Shown: positions 33,348 through 44,626 of the stretch, in pieces
Layout of the letters: every line of letters starts with the position of its first letter
Position numbering within the stretch: the first letter of the stretch is position 1
Assembly (NCBI RefSeq): GCF_945859685.1
Contig: NC_079149.1
Coordinates: forward strand, 41,753,136-41,817,135
Reading direction: 5' to 3'
From: Eupeodes corollae
Lineage: Eukaryota > Arthropoda > Insecta > Diptera > Syrphidae
DNA: 64,000 nt
Notes under the pieces: model-generated
Database searches by the model: none
The model's input: the letters and a program-made list of their open reading frames with translations, nothing else
What the model was told of the DNA's origin: nothing
Program-made: the position numbers and the translations under genes

Positions 33348-33895
33348 ATTGTTGTCAATTTTGAGTAGAATTTTGATAAAAATCGGATTGAAAGTTTTTT
33401 TTACAAAAAATAAAAATCTAAAAAAAGCAATACTAAAACTTGGTAAACATTTACTTTCGACTCAAAAATAGCCTTTCAGAAGTTAAAAATATTGTCTTAA
33501 GATTTTTTTTTTATTTTACAGAAAATATTGTTTTCAATATTCAGTAGTTTTTCTTATAAAAATAAAACAGCCCGTTTTTTCTTAAAAAAAATGAAAACTA
33601 AAAAAAATAGTACGCAAATATGGGAAAAATTGATGTTGAGTTCTTGACATCTTTTAAATTAATTTCATTCACCTAATTTGTAAAAATTTAAGAAATGCTA
33701 CTAAAATTGGTAAACAAAAGTTTCCACTAAAAATTTAACACAACTATATTTCCAAACTAAACTATTTGTAAGAATAATTCAACTAACAACTTTCTTAACC
33801 CAACACGAAAACCTACAAACTTTTAAGCAATACGAATCGACGGATGGGATGGGAGTTTTCAGTGTGGGTCGCATCCCAGCCTCTTTGTGTCCAAC

Positions 33896-35062
33896 GGGCT
33901 GTTGGATTTTTATAAAAAAAAACTACTGAATATAGAAAACTGTATTTTCTGTGATATAGAAAAAGTTTGAAGACAATATTTTTAATTTTTGAAAAGCCGA
34001 AAGTACATTTTTATCAAGTTTTAGTATTGCCTTTTTTTAGATTTTTATTTTTTTTTAAATTCATTAGATTTTCCTCAAAGTTGACAACAATATTTTTTAA
34101 TAGATAAAAGTAGTTTAAAGCCAAAATCTCAAGGTTTTGAAAAAATTATTTGTTTCGAAAATCAATTTTTACTAAATTTTATTAATCATTTTGTTTAGGT
34201 TTTTATTTTTTTTGTAAAAAAAACTGTCAACTCGATTTTTCTCAAAATTTTATTGAATGCTGACAACAATATTTTTTTTTAAAAGATGAAAGTAGTTTAA
34301 AGCCAATATCTCAAGGTTTTGAAAATATATTTGAGTCGAAAATTTTTAACAACTTTTGTTTTTTTTTTTCAAGTTTTTATTTTTGGTAAAAAAACTGTCA
34401 ATTCGATTTTTCTTAACATTGTACCGAATGTTGAAAACAATATTTTTTATAAGTTAAAATTAGTTGGGAGCCATTATCTCGAATTTTTGAAAATATAATT
34501 GAGCCGAAATCAGTTTTACGTTATTTTTCGTTGCATACAATTGTTTTGGAGATGAAATAATTTTTTATTTGTAAAATTTTAGAGTCGAGAAATTTTTATT
34601 TTAGTTTATTTTGATTTAGAAAAAACGGTTAATTGTTTTTCTTTTCCAAAAATATACTTGTTTCGTATCACGTTACAATATATTATATAAAATTTTATTT
34701 AAATCAAGTCTCTAGCGTTTTGGTTCTTGAGACATTTAGTGTTAACCAAAATGTTCACCTTTTTCTAAACTGCTGTGGTAAAAAACCACGCAATTTACTT
34801 GAGAGCCCATTCTGCGTCTTTCTGCTTAATTATCTGTATAACAAAATTTATTTAAAGTCGGTTCTTGAGCAATGGAATACGAAAAAATCGTAGCGAACGT
34901 ACGGACATACGAATGTACGTACACACGCACGCCGAGACATCTCTCTATAAATCTTTTATTTCGACTCTAGAGACCTTGAAACGTCGAGAAATGTCAACAC
35001 TTTCGATTTGACAAATCGGACCCATTACAATAATTTCATATGGGAAGTTAATAATGCGTATA
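33896..35062 (-). repeat. Interspersed repeat family, copy C (inverted, about 1.2 kb)
   Basis: Reverse-complement orientation. The left side (33896-34500) carries the internal units (AATCGAATTGACAG-like wording complemented). The right side (34860-35060) carries the complement of the start block: CGTAGCGAACGTACG, CTCTAGAGACCTTGAAACG, GACAAATCGGACCCATTAC and ATGGGAAGTTAA. With copy B it forms an inverted pair with almost no spacer, for example 33537-33580 against 33893-33935. Confidence 0.8.
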
Positions 35063-35741
35063 CGCCCGAGTGTACAACAAACATTTTGTGTCGTTTTATT
35101 TTTAAATATTTAAATAAAGAGTTTATGTTTTTTTGATTTTTTAAAGTTATATGCATATTAAGGACAAAACAACAAAAAAAGGCCGTATCTCTCATACACT
35201 CCGAAAGGCCGATTCCTCGCAGGTTGGAAATGCCCAACGGACAAATATCCGACACACAAATGAATGCATTTTATTTGCAATGACATTGAATATTATTCAT
35301 ATTTATGGCAGTAAAAATACTAATATTTTATAGGCATACCACATTTCGTTCAATATTCTATTGTTAGTCGATATTCCAACGTGAATAAATTATGTAATAC
35401 AATATTGTTAAAAAATGTCATTTACTAACTTTCGTTCTAAACAATGCCCGAAAATCATCAAAAGTCTCTGCGTTCATACTGAAAAACAAATCTCTAACTC
35501 AGACAGCTTTAAAAATCTTGATCTAGTTTCTTCTGCTCCCGTTTTTGTCTTATTTTTTACTAATTACAAACAGACTGAGATTCGTAAGCTCTTAGCGGTT
35601 TTTAGTGGTATTAAACATTACCAAGATTTTTTTTTAATGGGTAATCTAGTCGTTTTCTATTTATTTGAAGACAGAACTCAACGTTTCATAGATTTCTGAA
35701 TATATGTTTACATTTTTTAAACACTATTTTATGTATCAACT
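35063..35741. other. No gene recognised
   Basis: AT-rich. A 94-codon plus-strand frame (35415-35699) shows no family features. Confidence 0.5.
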
Positions 35742-35743
35742 AA

Positions 35744-36990
35744 ACGGTGATTTTTTAAGAGCTTGAGAACTTTTTTTCCATGACATTTACTTTTTGAAGA
35801 TAATTTCATTTAAATGTTGACCGCGGCTGCGTCTTAGGTGGTCCATTCGGAAAGTCCAATTTTGGGTAACTTTTTCGAGCATTTCGGCCGGAATAGCCCG
35901 AATTTCTTCGGAAATGTTGTCTTCCAAAGCTGGAATAGTTGCTGGCTTATTTGTGTAGACTTTAGACTTGACGTAGCCCCACAAAAAATAGTCTAAAGGC
36001 GTCAAATCGCATGATCTTGGTGGCCAACTTACCGGTCCATTCCTTGAGATGAATTGTTCTCCGAAGTTTTCCCTCAAAATGGCCATAGAATCGCGAGCTG
36101 TGTGGCATGTAGCGCCATCTTGTTGAAACCACATGTCAACCAAGTTCAGTTCTTCCATTTTTGGCAACAAAAAGTTTGTTAGCATTGAACGATAGCGATC
36201 GCCATTCACCGTAACGTTGCGTCCAACAGCATCTTTGAAAAAATACGGTCCAATGATTCCACCAGCGTACAAACCACACCAAACAGTGCATTTTTCGGGA
36301 TGCATGGGCAGTTCTTGAACGGCTTCTGGTTGCTCTTCACTCCAAATGCGGCAATTTTGCTTATTTACGTAGCCATTCAACCAGAAATGAGCCTCATCGC
36401 TGAACAAAATTTGTCGATAAAAAAGCGGATTTTCTGCCAACTTTTCTAGGGCCCATTCACTGAAAATTCGACGTTGTGGCAGATCGTTCGGCTTCAGTTC
36501 TTGCACGAGCTGTATTTTATACGGTTTTACACCAAGATCTTTGCGTAAAATCTTCCATGTGGTCGAATAACACAAACCCAATTGCTGCGAACGGCGACGA
36601 ATCGACATTTCACGGTCTTCAGCAACACTCTCAGAAACAGACGCAATATTCTCTTCTGTACGCACTGTACGCATTCGTGTGGTTGGTTTAATGTCCAATA
36701 AAGTAAACTGAGTGCGAAACTTGGTCACAATCGCATTAATTGTTTGCTCACTTGGTCGATCATGTAGACCATAAATCGGACGTAAAGCGCGAAACACATT
36801 TCGAACCGAACACTGATTTTGGTAATAAAATTCAATGATTTGCAAGCGTTGCTTGTTAATAAGTCTATTCATGATGAAATGTCAAAGCATACTGAGCATC
36901 TTTCTCTTTGACACCATGTCTGAAATCCCGCTATTTTACGTAATACGCCGTCAAAAATATTTTATAATTTATAAAATCAGAAATATTTGT
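35744..36990 (-). mobile_element. Rosa-type (DD41D) mariner-like DNA transposon
   Basis: Encloses an uninterrupted transposase frame. The left end (35744 on) carries ACGGTGATTTTTTAAGAGCT, and the second copy starts CGGTGTGATTTTTTAGC at 48952, so this looks like the family's terminal sequence. I could not find its complement on the right, where sequence after 36872 up to about 36950 is still compact and may be 5' untranslated DNA. The right boundary given is therefore a guess. One terminus may be lost or diverged. Confidence 0.65.
35787..36872 (-). CDS. DD41D mariner/rosa-like transposase, open
   Basis: 361 codons without a stop. This cut-and-paste transposase would bind the transposon ends and catalyse excision and insertion in the nucleus. 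Residues 1-55 form a helix-turn-helix-like region (INKQRLQIIEFYYQNQCSV...), and a second such segment, with RRRSQQLGLCYSTTWKIL, lies near 90-110. The catalytic acid residues are D159 (FSDEAHFWLNG), D252 (WFQQDGATCHTARDS) and D294 (TPLDYFLWGYVKS). The D252-D294 gap is 41 residues, which defines the DD41D rosa group. All three acids and the conserved blocks are intact, and length is normal for the family. It is the only long intact coding frame in the window. Activity is not shown, because one terminal inverted repeat is not found. Confidence 0.93.
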   Translation of the reverse strand: MNRLINKQRLQIIEFYYQNQCSVRNVFRALRPIYGLHDRPSEQTINAIVTKFRTQFTLLDIKPTTRMRTVRTEENIASVSESVAEDREMSIRRRSQQLGLCYSTTWKILRKDLGVKPYKIQLVQELKPNDLPQRRIFSEWALEKLAENPLFYRQILFSDEAHFWLNGYVNKQNCRIWSEEQPEAVQELPMHPEKCTVWCGLYAGGIIGPYFFKDAVGRNVTVNGDRYRSMLTNFLLPKMEELNLVDMWFQQDGATCHTARDSMAILRENFGEQFISRNGPVSWPPRSCDLTPLDYFLWGYVKSKVYTNKPATIPALEDNISEEIRAIPAEMLEKVTQNWTFRMDHLRRSRGQHLNEIIFKK

Positions 36991-38103
36991 TCTAACAATA
37001 AAATTATAATACATTGAGAATAATTTTTTTTACGAAAAACTATGTTTTTGTCATCTGAAAAAAACGAACAAAAGTGCATTATTTTTGACTTAAATATCTT
37101 TGAGTCTTTCCTTCCTTGGATACACTTTTACAAAATTTGACCTAGCTGCTCTATTGGGTTCAAGAAACCATGAAGAAACCACAACAATTATCGAACTTTT
37201 AAATTTTCTAAACAAAAAACAGTTTAAACTTTAAATATTTTTTTTTTTAAATTAAGTTATTGAAATAATAATTTGTCTTATAACAAATAAAAGTTTTTAA
37301 GGTTTTAAAATTTATCCCGTTTTTTGTTTTTGTTTTTTCTTTTTTTTTACTTTTAAATAAAGCAGTAGGATGAAACCTTGATTATTTGAAATCATTTTCG
37401 TGTCTTTGAAAAAGTGAGTATCAGTTAAAATTTGTATTAATGGCATTTTTCCATAAAAACAGATACAAATTTGACATTAAGAAATTGATGAGAAATAGAA
37501 AAGTTTTACAAACTTTTTTTGTAAATTTTAAAATTAAACTTGAATATTTTCTTCAGCCTGCTCTGTCCCTAAATTTTCCTTTAAAAAAAGAGTTTAAAAT
37601 TATTTCCAGGATCTATACCTCAACATATCTTAAGAAATGTTTAATTCAAATAAATTAATTGAACTTATTTTTCCCCATCGTCTGAGTTCGTTAGCAGAAA
37701 AAAAGAAGAGTTATACGAGTATACTACTCAGATCCTAGAAAATGCTCTTATATAGGGTTTTATATTTCCATTTTCAACAAGTTCATATGTACTTACTAAA
37801 AAACCTAACTACATCTATCTACCTACGTATCTAACCTACCTGTATTTTTGTACTTCAACTATACCTTTACTGCAGATATATTAAGAAAAAAAAAAAACAA
37901 TCTTATAACACTTCAAACTTCTTCCGTTCTTGGAGTTGGAGTTGGAGAGCAAAAGCCGGACTGCTGTTTCTGCTGCTATTGCTGGAGATAGCTGGTTCTT
38001 GTTCCATGATGGACCTGTATGTCCCATAACCATATCATGGTTATTGGAAACCGGTGTTGTTGGTCACCCAAACCAATGAAGTCAACATCTGTGATCCGCA
38101 CTT

Positions 38104-38156
38104 AATGATGATGATGGTGATGCTGATGATGATGATGATGATATTGATGATGATGG
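38104..38156. repeat. GAT/ATG trinucleotide microsatellite
   Basis: Mostly perfect ATG/GAT units with a few substitutions. Confidence 0.9.
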
Positions 38157-38809
38157 GCGATTACAGGGCCACCACAAGCCTTATTTTTTTTTGTTTTGTA
38201 TTCCTCTTTGAAATTTGTATTTCATACAAAATTCCTTCTATGCCTTTATTCCGTCCAATTTTGTTGTCGCTCTTTTTTTTCTATTCCATTTATCTCCACA
38301 TTTTCGTCGTATTCGTTTATAGTGTATATGTGCGAGGACTGCAAATGATGGTGAGGAGAAGAGAACATAAGACACACAGAAAAATAAAATAAGTCTCCAC
38401 AAATATCCATTTAACACATTGCCGTTAGTTGGATACGAATAGATACAAAAGTATCTATCTCTATGCAACTGGTAAACTCAAACTCTCAACACTCAACTCG
38501 ACTACTTTTGCTTCTTCTATGCTTTGCTATGCTATGTTGTATAGCCTGCTGCTTGCTGTTTCTGTTGTTTCTGTTGCTTCTGCTGCTTTTGGTTTTAGCT
38601 GAAGATACTTTTTTGCTGTTGCATTGGCACTGGCACAAACACTCTACAGTCTACACTTCTACTCGTAACTCGTATATCCAATCCATCCATCGCCATCCTA
38701 TCCTACTATACTACTACTAGTTGTGCCAGTCGATTGGGGCCTAACTCAGTCGAGCTTTTCCATTCGTCGGATGTGTACGCGTCGTTACGTTCGATACACA
38801 GAAAAGACC

Positions 38810-40109
38810 GGATAGTCAGTTGTCAGTCAGTCAGTCCAATCTACACTATAATATACACGTTAGTAATATTCAACTCATAAAAGATTTGAAGTTCTTGGGC
38901 GAATGCTAGATATACGAGTTTATAGTTTTGCTTTTTAAGAATCTTTCTTAGTAAAAGATACTTTTGTATCTCAGCCAGCAAAAAAATAAAATAAAAATAA
39001 AGTTAAGTTAGAGAGTTAGCGGGATCCGCATAGAATATTTGATATATATGAAAAAAGAATTCTCAACGGTATCCCATTACCGCATATGCAAGAGCAAGTG
39101 ATTAGATAGATATTGTATCTTTTATATACAAATTTCTATATCTTTTTGAATACAACAAATATACTAAGTGCTTGAAGGTTTAAATTGTTATATTTTTTGT
39201 GTGTGTTTTATTCATCATCTTAAAATTTTATTGTGTGAGCGGAAAACATCACTTGTTATAAACCGGTTGAAAAAATATAAAGTACCTCCAACAATAACAA
39301 CAACAGCAATTCAAATAAAAATAAAATTAATTGATCAAGTTGAGCTTGAGTTAAGTTAAGTTTGAATCCAGTGAGTTTTGATGTGATGCCTGTGCTCTTA
39401 TTCAAGGAGAAAGAAATTACTTACTTACTTTTTCTCTTTCGTATCCATTTATCCATCTTATAAGCCTGTCCTCTGGCCTGCCTTATATCTATATACAAAA
39501 GATATATCTGTGACTGTGACGAGAGAGAATTAAGAAAATATCTAAATTTTGCTTTTTTCATTATAAATCAAATAATAATAATAATAAATAAACAAAAATT
39601 CGTTTTTTTTTGTGCTTCGTTTTGTATCTATAGGTAGACTTCTTACCTACCTTCTATTTCACCGTTAATTCGCATCGTCTCGAATAATGTATGAAGTGGG
39701 AGATCAAAATTAGCACTCAAGTGAGCCATAAGATATACAAAATTCAACTCAGTGAATCAAACAACAACAAAAATCAAAATAAAAAAGATACAAAATTCAA
39801 AATAAAATAAAAATAATCAAACAAAAAAATAACGGATCGAAGAGAAAGAACGAATCGAAGAAAAGAAAACAGAAGACAAAAGTAATAAGATTGTCAAAAT
39901 CGGTCACCTAAATTTTGGCTTGCCCCCAAATTATTATCACCGTTAAAGACATATTATAAATCTTCGACAAAATAAAACACAACTTACCTCAGCTCAGCTC
40001 ATTGGGAAGCTCAGAGTATTTGGATGATATCGCCCTAACCTAACCACAACAACCATCGTTATCATCGAGTGCGACCTGACCATAGATTCTTTTCAATTTG
40101 CTTTCAAAG
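38810..40109 (+). promoter_or_regulatory. Weak candidate for a transcription start and 5'UTR exon
   Basis: TCAGTTGTCAGTCAGTCAGT (38818-38837) offers several matches to the insect initiator TCAGTY. The following sequence is CAA/AAAT-rich without long frames, as many fly 5' leaders are, and ends at CTTTCAAAG|GTACGT (junction 40109/40110), a good splice-donor match. All of this is suggestive only. Such motifs occur by chance in AT-rich DNA. Confidence 0.15.
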
Positions 40110-41689
40110 GTACGTTTTCCAGAGATGGAGTTGTAAGCTTGAATTTCAATTTTTAAAAAAACTTATGGATTGAATTAATATTAGCTTAGGAGTACGATAT
40201 TTTCAATATTTACCTTTGGGCTTTGGTTAATGAAAACCCAAGTAACCAAACCAAATCCAGAGGCTTGTGCGATGTGTGAATGTGAGGAACGTGCCGTGCG
40301 GAAGCACGGGCTTAGCTCATGAGTAAAGTTATAGTATGATGTCAATTAATTAATATTTATTTATGTTTGAGCTAGATAAATGCAACTTGTGTACAACTTG
40401 TGTAGAGTGTGTAGGAAGTCGAGACGACCATATTTAGATAGGGGGTGTTATAAGGTTTCTTACACACTGTTAACTTTAATAATAATAAAAATTGTTGACA
40501 GTTAGATTTATTTGCATATCAAGTTGTAAGAATAATAATAATTTAAATAGAATGCGGGTGCTATAAGTTGCATGTGTGGTGTGGCGAGGTGTGTGACACA
40601 TTTTTTTCCATCTTATAGTAGAAGTGGTTTTTTTAGTTTTTGATTTTGTTTATTTTTGTATACAAATTTTTTGGACCTGAAATTTGTATTTTTATTTTAA
40701 AGCTTGTCAAGATCTAATTTACATATAAATTGTAAAAAATACAAATAATTAAGTCTGACTGATACAAGTAGCCACAAGTAGGTTAATTTAAAACCAAAAT
40801 TGAATGCAAGACAGAAAATAAAATACTTAAGCAAAAGGCTTTAAAACATTTGCAAAAATAAGGAATTATGCAGAAAAAATTGTTTTGTTTAAAATGTTTG
40901 ATTTTTTTTCCTAGAAAAATAAAAGAAAAAAGAAAGGATGTTTAAAAATTTAGTAAAGAAGTTTGTAGAAATTAGTTAAGTATAGTATTTAAGTATCCAG
41001 ACCAAGAATCGATACGGAAGCGTTTTCTGTCAAGAAATAAAAAAAGGTCTTAAAAGAAAATAAATTAGTACATTCAAAATGTTGCTTATTCAGTCCTTTT
41101 ATATAATTACAATTAAGAACTACTATTTTCCAAAGAAATAGGACCAGAAAATTGTAAGAACTAAATTTTGCTTCTAAAAAGCAATACCTAATATTTTGTT
41201 CGAAATAATTGAAACTTTTTGAACAAATTTACAGCGATTTAATTCAAACAGTTCAATAGTAGTTTTAGGTCAAAATAGTTTTTAAATGGGTTTTCAGTAA
41301 AAAGTTTTTCTGAAATTTGTCGATTTTATGTCAGAGTATTTTTGAATAGTAATAAATTTTTGGAACATAAATACAATTTATTGAAAATTTAAAGCTGGAA
41401 ACGCACTAAAAACTAGTTATAAAGTAAAGAAAGTCTTAGGGCAGTACACAAACATCGGTGTTAGAATTTTAACCGTTCATAATATGACAGCTTTGGGAGT
41501 TTATTGGTTATTTTTATTGATATAGATTTTTGGTCAAAACATTATTTTGTAGTAAACTCTGGTTCTTGATAAAAATATGAGCATTTATTTAAGTAATGAC
41601 AGACAAGTTGCAAAAATGGTTAAATTTGCTCTCATGTTGGAATCAGTAATACTGAAACTTAACAACTATTTTTAAATAATGATAACTTC

Positions 41690-42065
41690 TCTCTCGAAGG
41701 TTTTATAATTAGTTAAATTTGTCAAACTGAACATTTTGACATTTCTCGACATTTCAAGATCCCTTATCCGATCACAAATACATAATTTTAATGTCAAATC
41801 GGTATTAAAAAAAAAAACAATTCAAAAATCTGAAACTGTTAATCTTTTCTAAGCTCCAAATTTTTTTGAAAAAAAAAAAATAAATTGAATTAGTTTTAGA
41901 TTTTTGTATTCATCAAAAAAGAACGTTTTTGACATATTAAAGAGTTCGTAGACAAAATCAGTAAAAAGATATTTTCCCAAAAAATAAAAAGTAAAAAACT
42001 GCTAAAAATATTGAGTTTTTAATATTAGCAAAAGTGTTTTCTAATTCGAATATCAAAATAAAAAT
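41690..42065 (+). repeat. Interspersed repeat family, 5' fragment (copy E)
   Basis: Contains TTTGTCAAACTGAACATTTT and GACATTTCTCGACATTTCAAG, which match the start block of copies A and B, but lacks the ACTTCCCATAGG beginning. Later sequence is A/T-rich with GTTTTTGACAT-type wording. It stops where the LINE end at 42072 begins. Confidence 0.5.
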
Positions 42066-42071
42066 AAAACA

Positions 42072-43200
42072 CAGTGAGAAGCCATGTTTCAGGTTATTTT
42101 CCCATCCAGAGAAGATTGCGAGGATGACATCGTGTCGATAGGTTTCGACACAACCATCTTTACTGACAGCTCAAAGATGGAATGCGGAGTTGGTTCTGGG
42201 ATCTTTTCTGAGTCCCTAAATGTAGCCAAATCCTTTAGGCTTCCTGACTTTGCTAGCTTTTTTCAGGCTGAACTGCTGGCAATAAGGGAGGCATGTAAGA
42301 TACTTAAACAAAACACAAACCGAAATGCGGCTATCTTTACAGACAGTCAGGCAGCTGTCAAAGCCATTTACTCGGCCATATCATCCTCTAAATTGGTCCA
42401 GTAATGTCGCGATGAGCTTGCGAGCCTGAATATTAACCTCGGTGTCACCCTGATCTGGGTTCCGGGCCATAGTGGTATCGTGGTAAATGAACGGGCTGAC
42501 GAGCTAGCCAGGCAAGGATCGGCCCTTTATAGCTCACTTGCGGAAATGGTTAGCATTCCTCTTAGTGCTATGAAGGGTAAAATCTTTTCTATCTACCAAA
42601 ATGAATCAAACCGAAGGTGGAGCAATTTACCCAACTGCATTATATCTAGGAAGATATGGCCCACCTATAATAAAACCCGTACAAACGATCTTTTAGCCAG
42701 GATTGTTGCAGTTTGTACCGGACATTCGCCTATAGGAGTTCATGCAGAGAAGTTGGGTATCTCTTACAAAACCTCTTGCCGTAGCTGTAGTGACCAAAGG
42801 GAAAGTGAAACCATAATCCATTTCCTCTGCAAATGTCCTGCTTTGGCAAACACTAGAATGAAATACTTTGGATAAGCATTCTTTCAAGAACTTGATGAGC
42901 TATCTGAGACAAAGATTATAGAGACCTAATCTTTTTTCTCAATGCGACAAAATGGCTATAACATAATCGCTATGAAGCTTCTTTATAAATCTATCCCTTT
43001 AAATCAAAGGTCAAACGTGTTTTTGGTATGAAAACGGCGCACTACAGCGCTAATTAGATCTCAGGCTAGGTTGCCTTGAGATCGGCATTTCTACCTACCT
43101 AGAAGCCATGTTAGCTATTAACTTTTAAGTATTGTTTTGTACATTTATGCATAGTTCAAAAAATGTCAATAACAATACAAATAAAATATCAAATAAAAAA
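42072..43200 (+). mobile_element. LINE 3' end with RNase H domain (LOA/I-like)
   Basis: Starts inside the protein at FQVIFPSREDC, wording shared with the antisense element at 12443-12736. RNase H motifs are complete: TIFTDSSKMECGVGSG (first Asp), FFQAELLAIREA (Glu), AAIFTDSQAAVKAI (second Asp), and IWVPGHSGIVVNERADELAR (His and last Asp). One stop separates the first frame (42084-42404) from the second (42480-42875). The C-terminus has CRSCSDQRESETIIHFLCKC, a Cys/His knuckle. The 3' untranslated part holds ACGGCGCACTACAGCGC and CTCAGGCTAGGTTGCCTTGA, also found antisense at 62927-62993. It is 5'-truncated and inactive by itself. Confidence 0.8.
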
Positions 43201-43267
43201 GCATTTGGTAGGAATTTTACAAAATTCAAATGACTAAAATATACAAGCCTGCAAAAACTTGGTCATT

Positions 43268-44626
43268 TTTAACTTCCCATAGGAAGTTATTGTAATGCGT
43301 CCGATTTGTCAAATTGAAAATTTTATCTTCAAAACAAAACATAAGTGCAACAAAAAATAACGTTTTTAACATCTGTTAAAATTTTGAGAAAAATCGAATT
43401 GACAGTTTTTCTATAAAAAAAACTAAAAACATTACTCAAAGTTGGTAAAAACTGAATTTCGACTCAAATATCACTTCAAAATTTTAAGATTATATCTTCC
43501 AACTTATTTTAACCTATAAAAAATATTGTTTTCAACATTCTACAATATTTTGGGAAGAATCAAATTGACAGTTTTTTTTTACAAAAAATAAAAACCTAAA
43601 CAGAAAAATTAATAAAAGTTGGTACAAATTGATTTTCAACTCAAATATCTTTTATAGCTTTGAGATATTTACTTTAAACTACTTTTGTTTTTTTAAAAAA
43701 ATATTGTTGTCAATATTCAGTAAAATTTTGAGAAAAATCGAATTGACAGTTTTTCTTACAAAAAATAAGAATTTAGAAGAAAATTTATCAAAAGTTGGTA
43801 AAAATTGATTTTCGACTCAAATATCTTTTCGAAAATTTGAGATTATGGCTATCAACTAATTCAACTTATAAGAAAATATTGTTTTCAATATTCGGAAACA
43901 TTTTTAGAAACATGAAAGTGACAATTTTTTTACAAAAAATAAAAACCTAAACAAAAAAATTAATAAAATTTGGTACAAATTGATTTTCAACTCAAATATC
44001 TTTTATAGCTTTGAGATATTGACTTTAAACTACTTTTGTTTTTTTTTTTAAATATTTTTGTCAATATTCAGTAAAATTTTAAGAAAAAACTAATTGAATT
44101 TTTTTTTACAAAAAATAGAAACCTAAAAAAAAAACATTACTCAAAGTTGGTAAAAATTGAATTTTGACTCAAATATCTTTTCAAAAATCTGATATTATGG
44201 CTTTCAACTAATTTTAACTTTTAAGAAATATTGTTTTGAATTGACAGTTTTGTTTTACAAAAAATAGAAGCCTAAACAAAAAAATGTATAAAAGTTGGTA
44301 AAAATTAATTTTCGATTCAAATATCTTTTCGAAAGTTTGAGATATTGGATCTAAACTACTTTTATGTTTTGAAAAATATTGTTGTCAACATTCAATAATA
44401 TTTTGATAAAAATCAAATTGACAGTTTTTTTACAACAAAATAAAAAACCTAACAGAAAAACAATACTTAAATTTTAGTTGAAAAATATTGTTAGAAATTT
44501 TAAAATCTTTAAGAATAATTCAACTAACAACTTTTTTAACACAACACGAAAACCTAAAACTTTTAAGCAAGACAAATGGACAGTTGTAATGGGAAGTTAT
44601 CAGTGTGGGTCGCATCCCAGCTTTTT
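43268..44626 (+). repeat. Interspersed repeat family, copy D (about 1.35 kb)
   Basis: Begins AACTTCCCATAGGAAGTTAT and ends GGGAAGTTATCAGTGTGGG, TCGCATCCCAGC. The centre is a tandem series. The marker CTCAAATATC occurs at about 43460, 43640, 43817, 43991 and 44170, and a variant at 44318, giving a period near 175-180 bp. Each unit has AATTGACAGTTTTTTT, an A-rich run and a TTGGTAAAAATTGATTTTCG block. No coding potential. This copy shows the repeat number at its clearest. Confidence 0.85.

Larger units (their letters stand above)
32148..33893 (+). repeat. Interspersed repeat family, copy B (about 1.7 kb with insert)
   Basis: Begins with TTCCCATAGGAAGTTATTG, then TCCGATTTGTCAAATCG, CTCGACTTTTCAAGG, CTAGAGTCGAAATAAAAG, a TACGTACGTTCGCTACG block and GTCGTCCACAGATCAAG. 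Internal ~175-bp units follow, with ACTCAAATATCTTTTC-like wording at 32754 and 32909. The SINE-RpL29 chimera interrupts it at 32981-33347. It ends TCAGTGTGGGTCGCATCCCA (33859-33878). Copy C begins immediately afterwards on the opposite strand. Confidence 0.8.
36991..41689. other. Mostly unique AT-rich sequence
   Basis: Contains a GAT microsatellite (38104-38156), CTG/CTT-rich tracts (38500-38600), an AAT run (39573-39589) and long A/T-rich stretches. No mobile element match was seen. Short hydrophobic frames such as 38463-38720 are translations of CTT/CTG tracts. A weak promoter/5'UTR candidate is listed separately. Confidence 0.5.

Noticed and set aside
38463..38720. Hydrophobic 85-codon frame that looks like a membrane protein
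   Set aside because: It is a translation of CTT/CTG-rich simple sequence.
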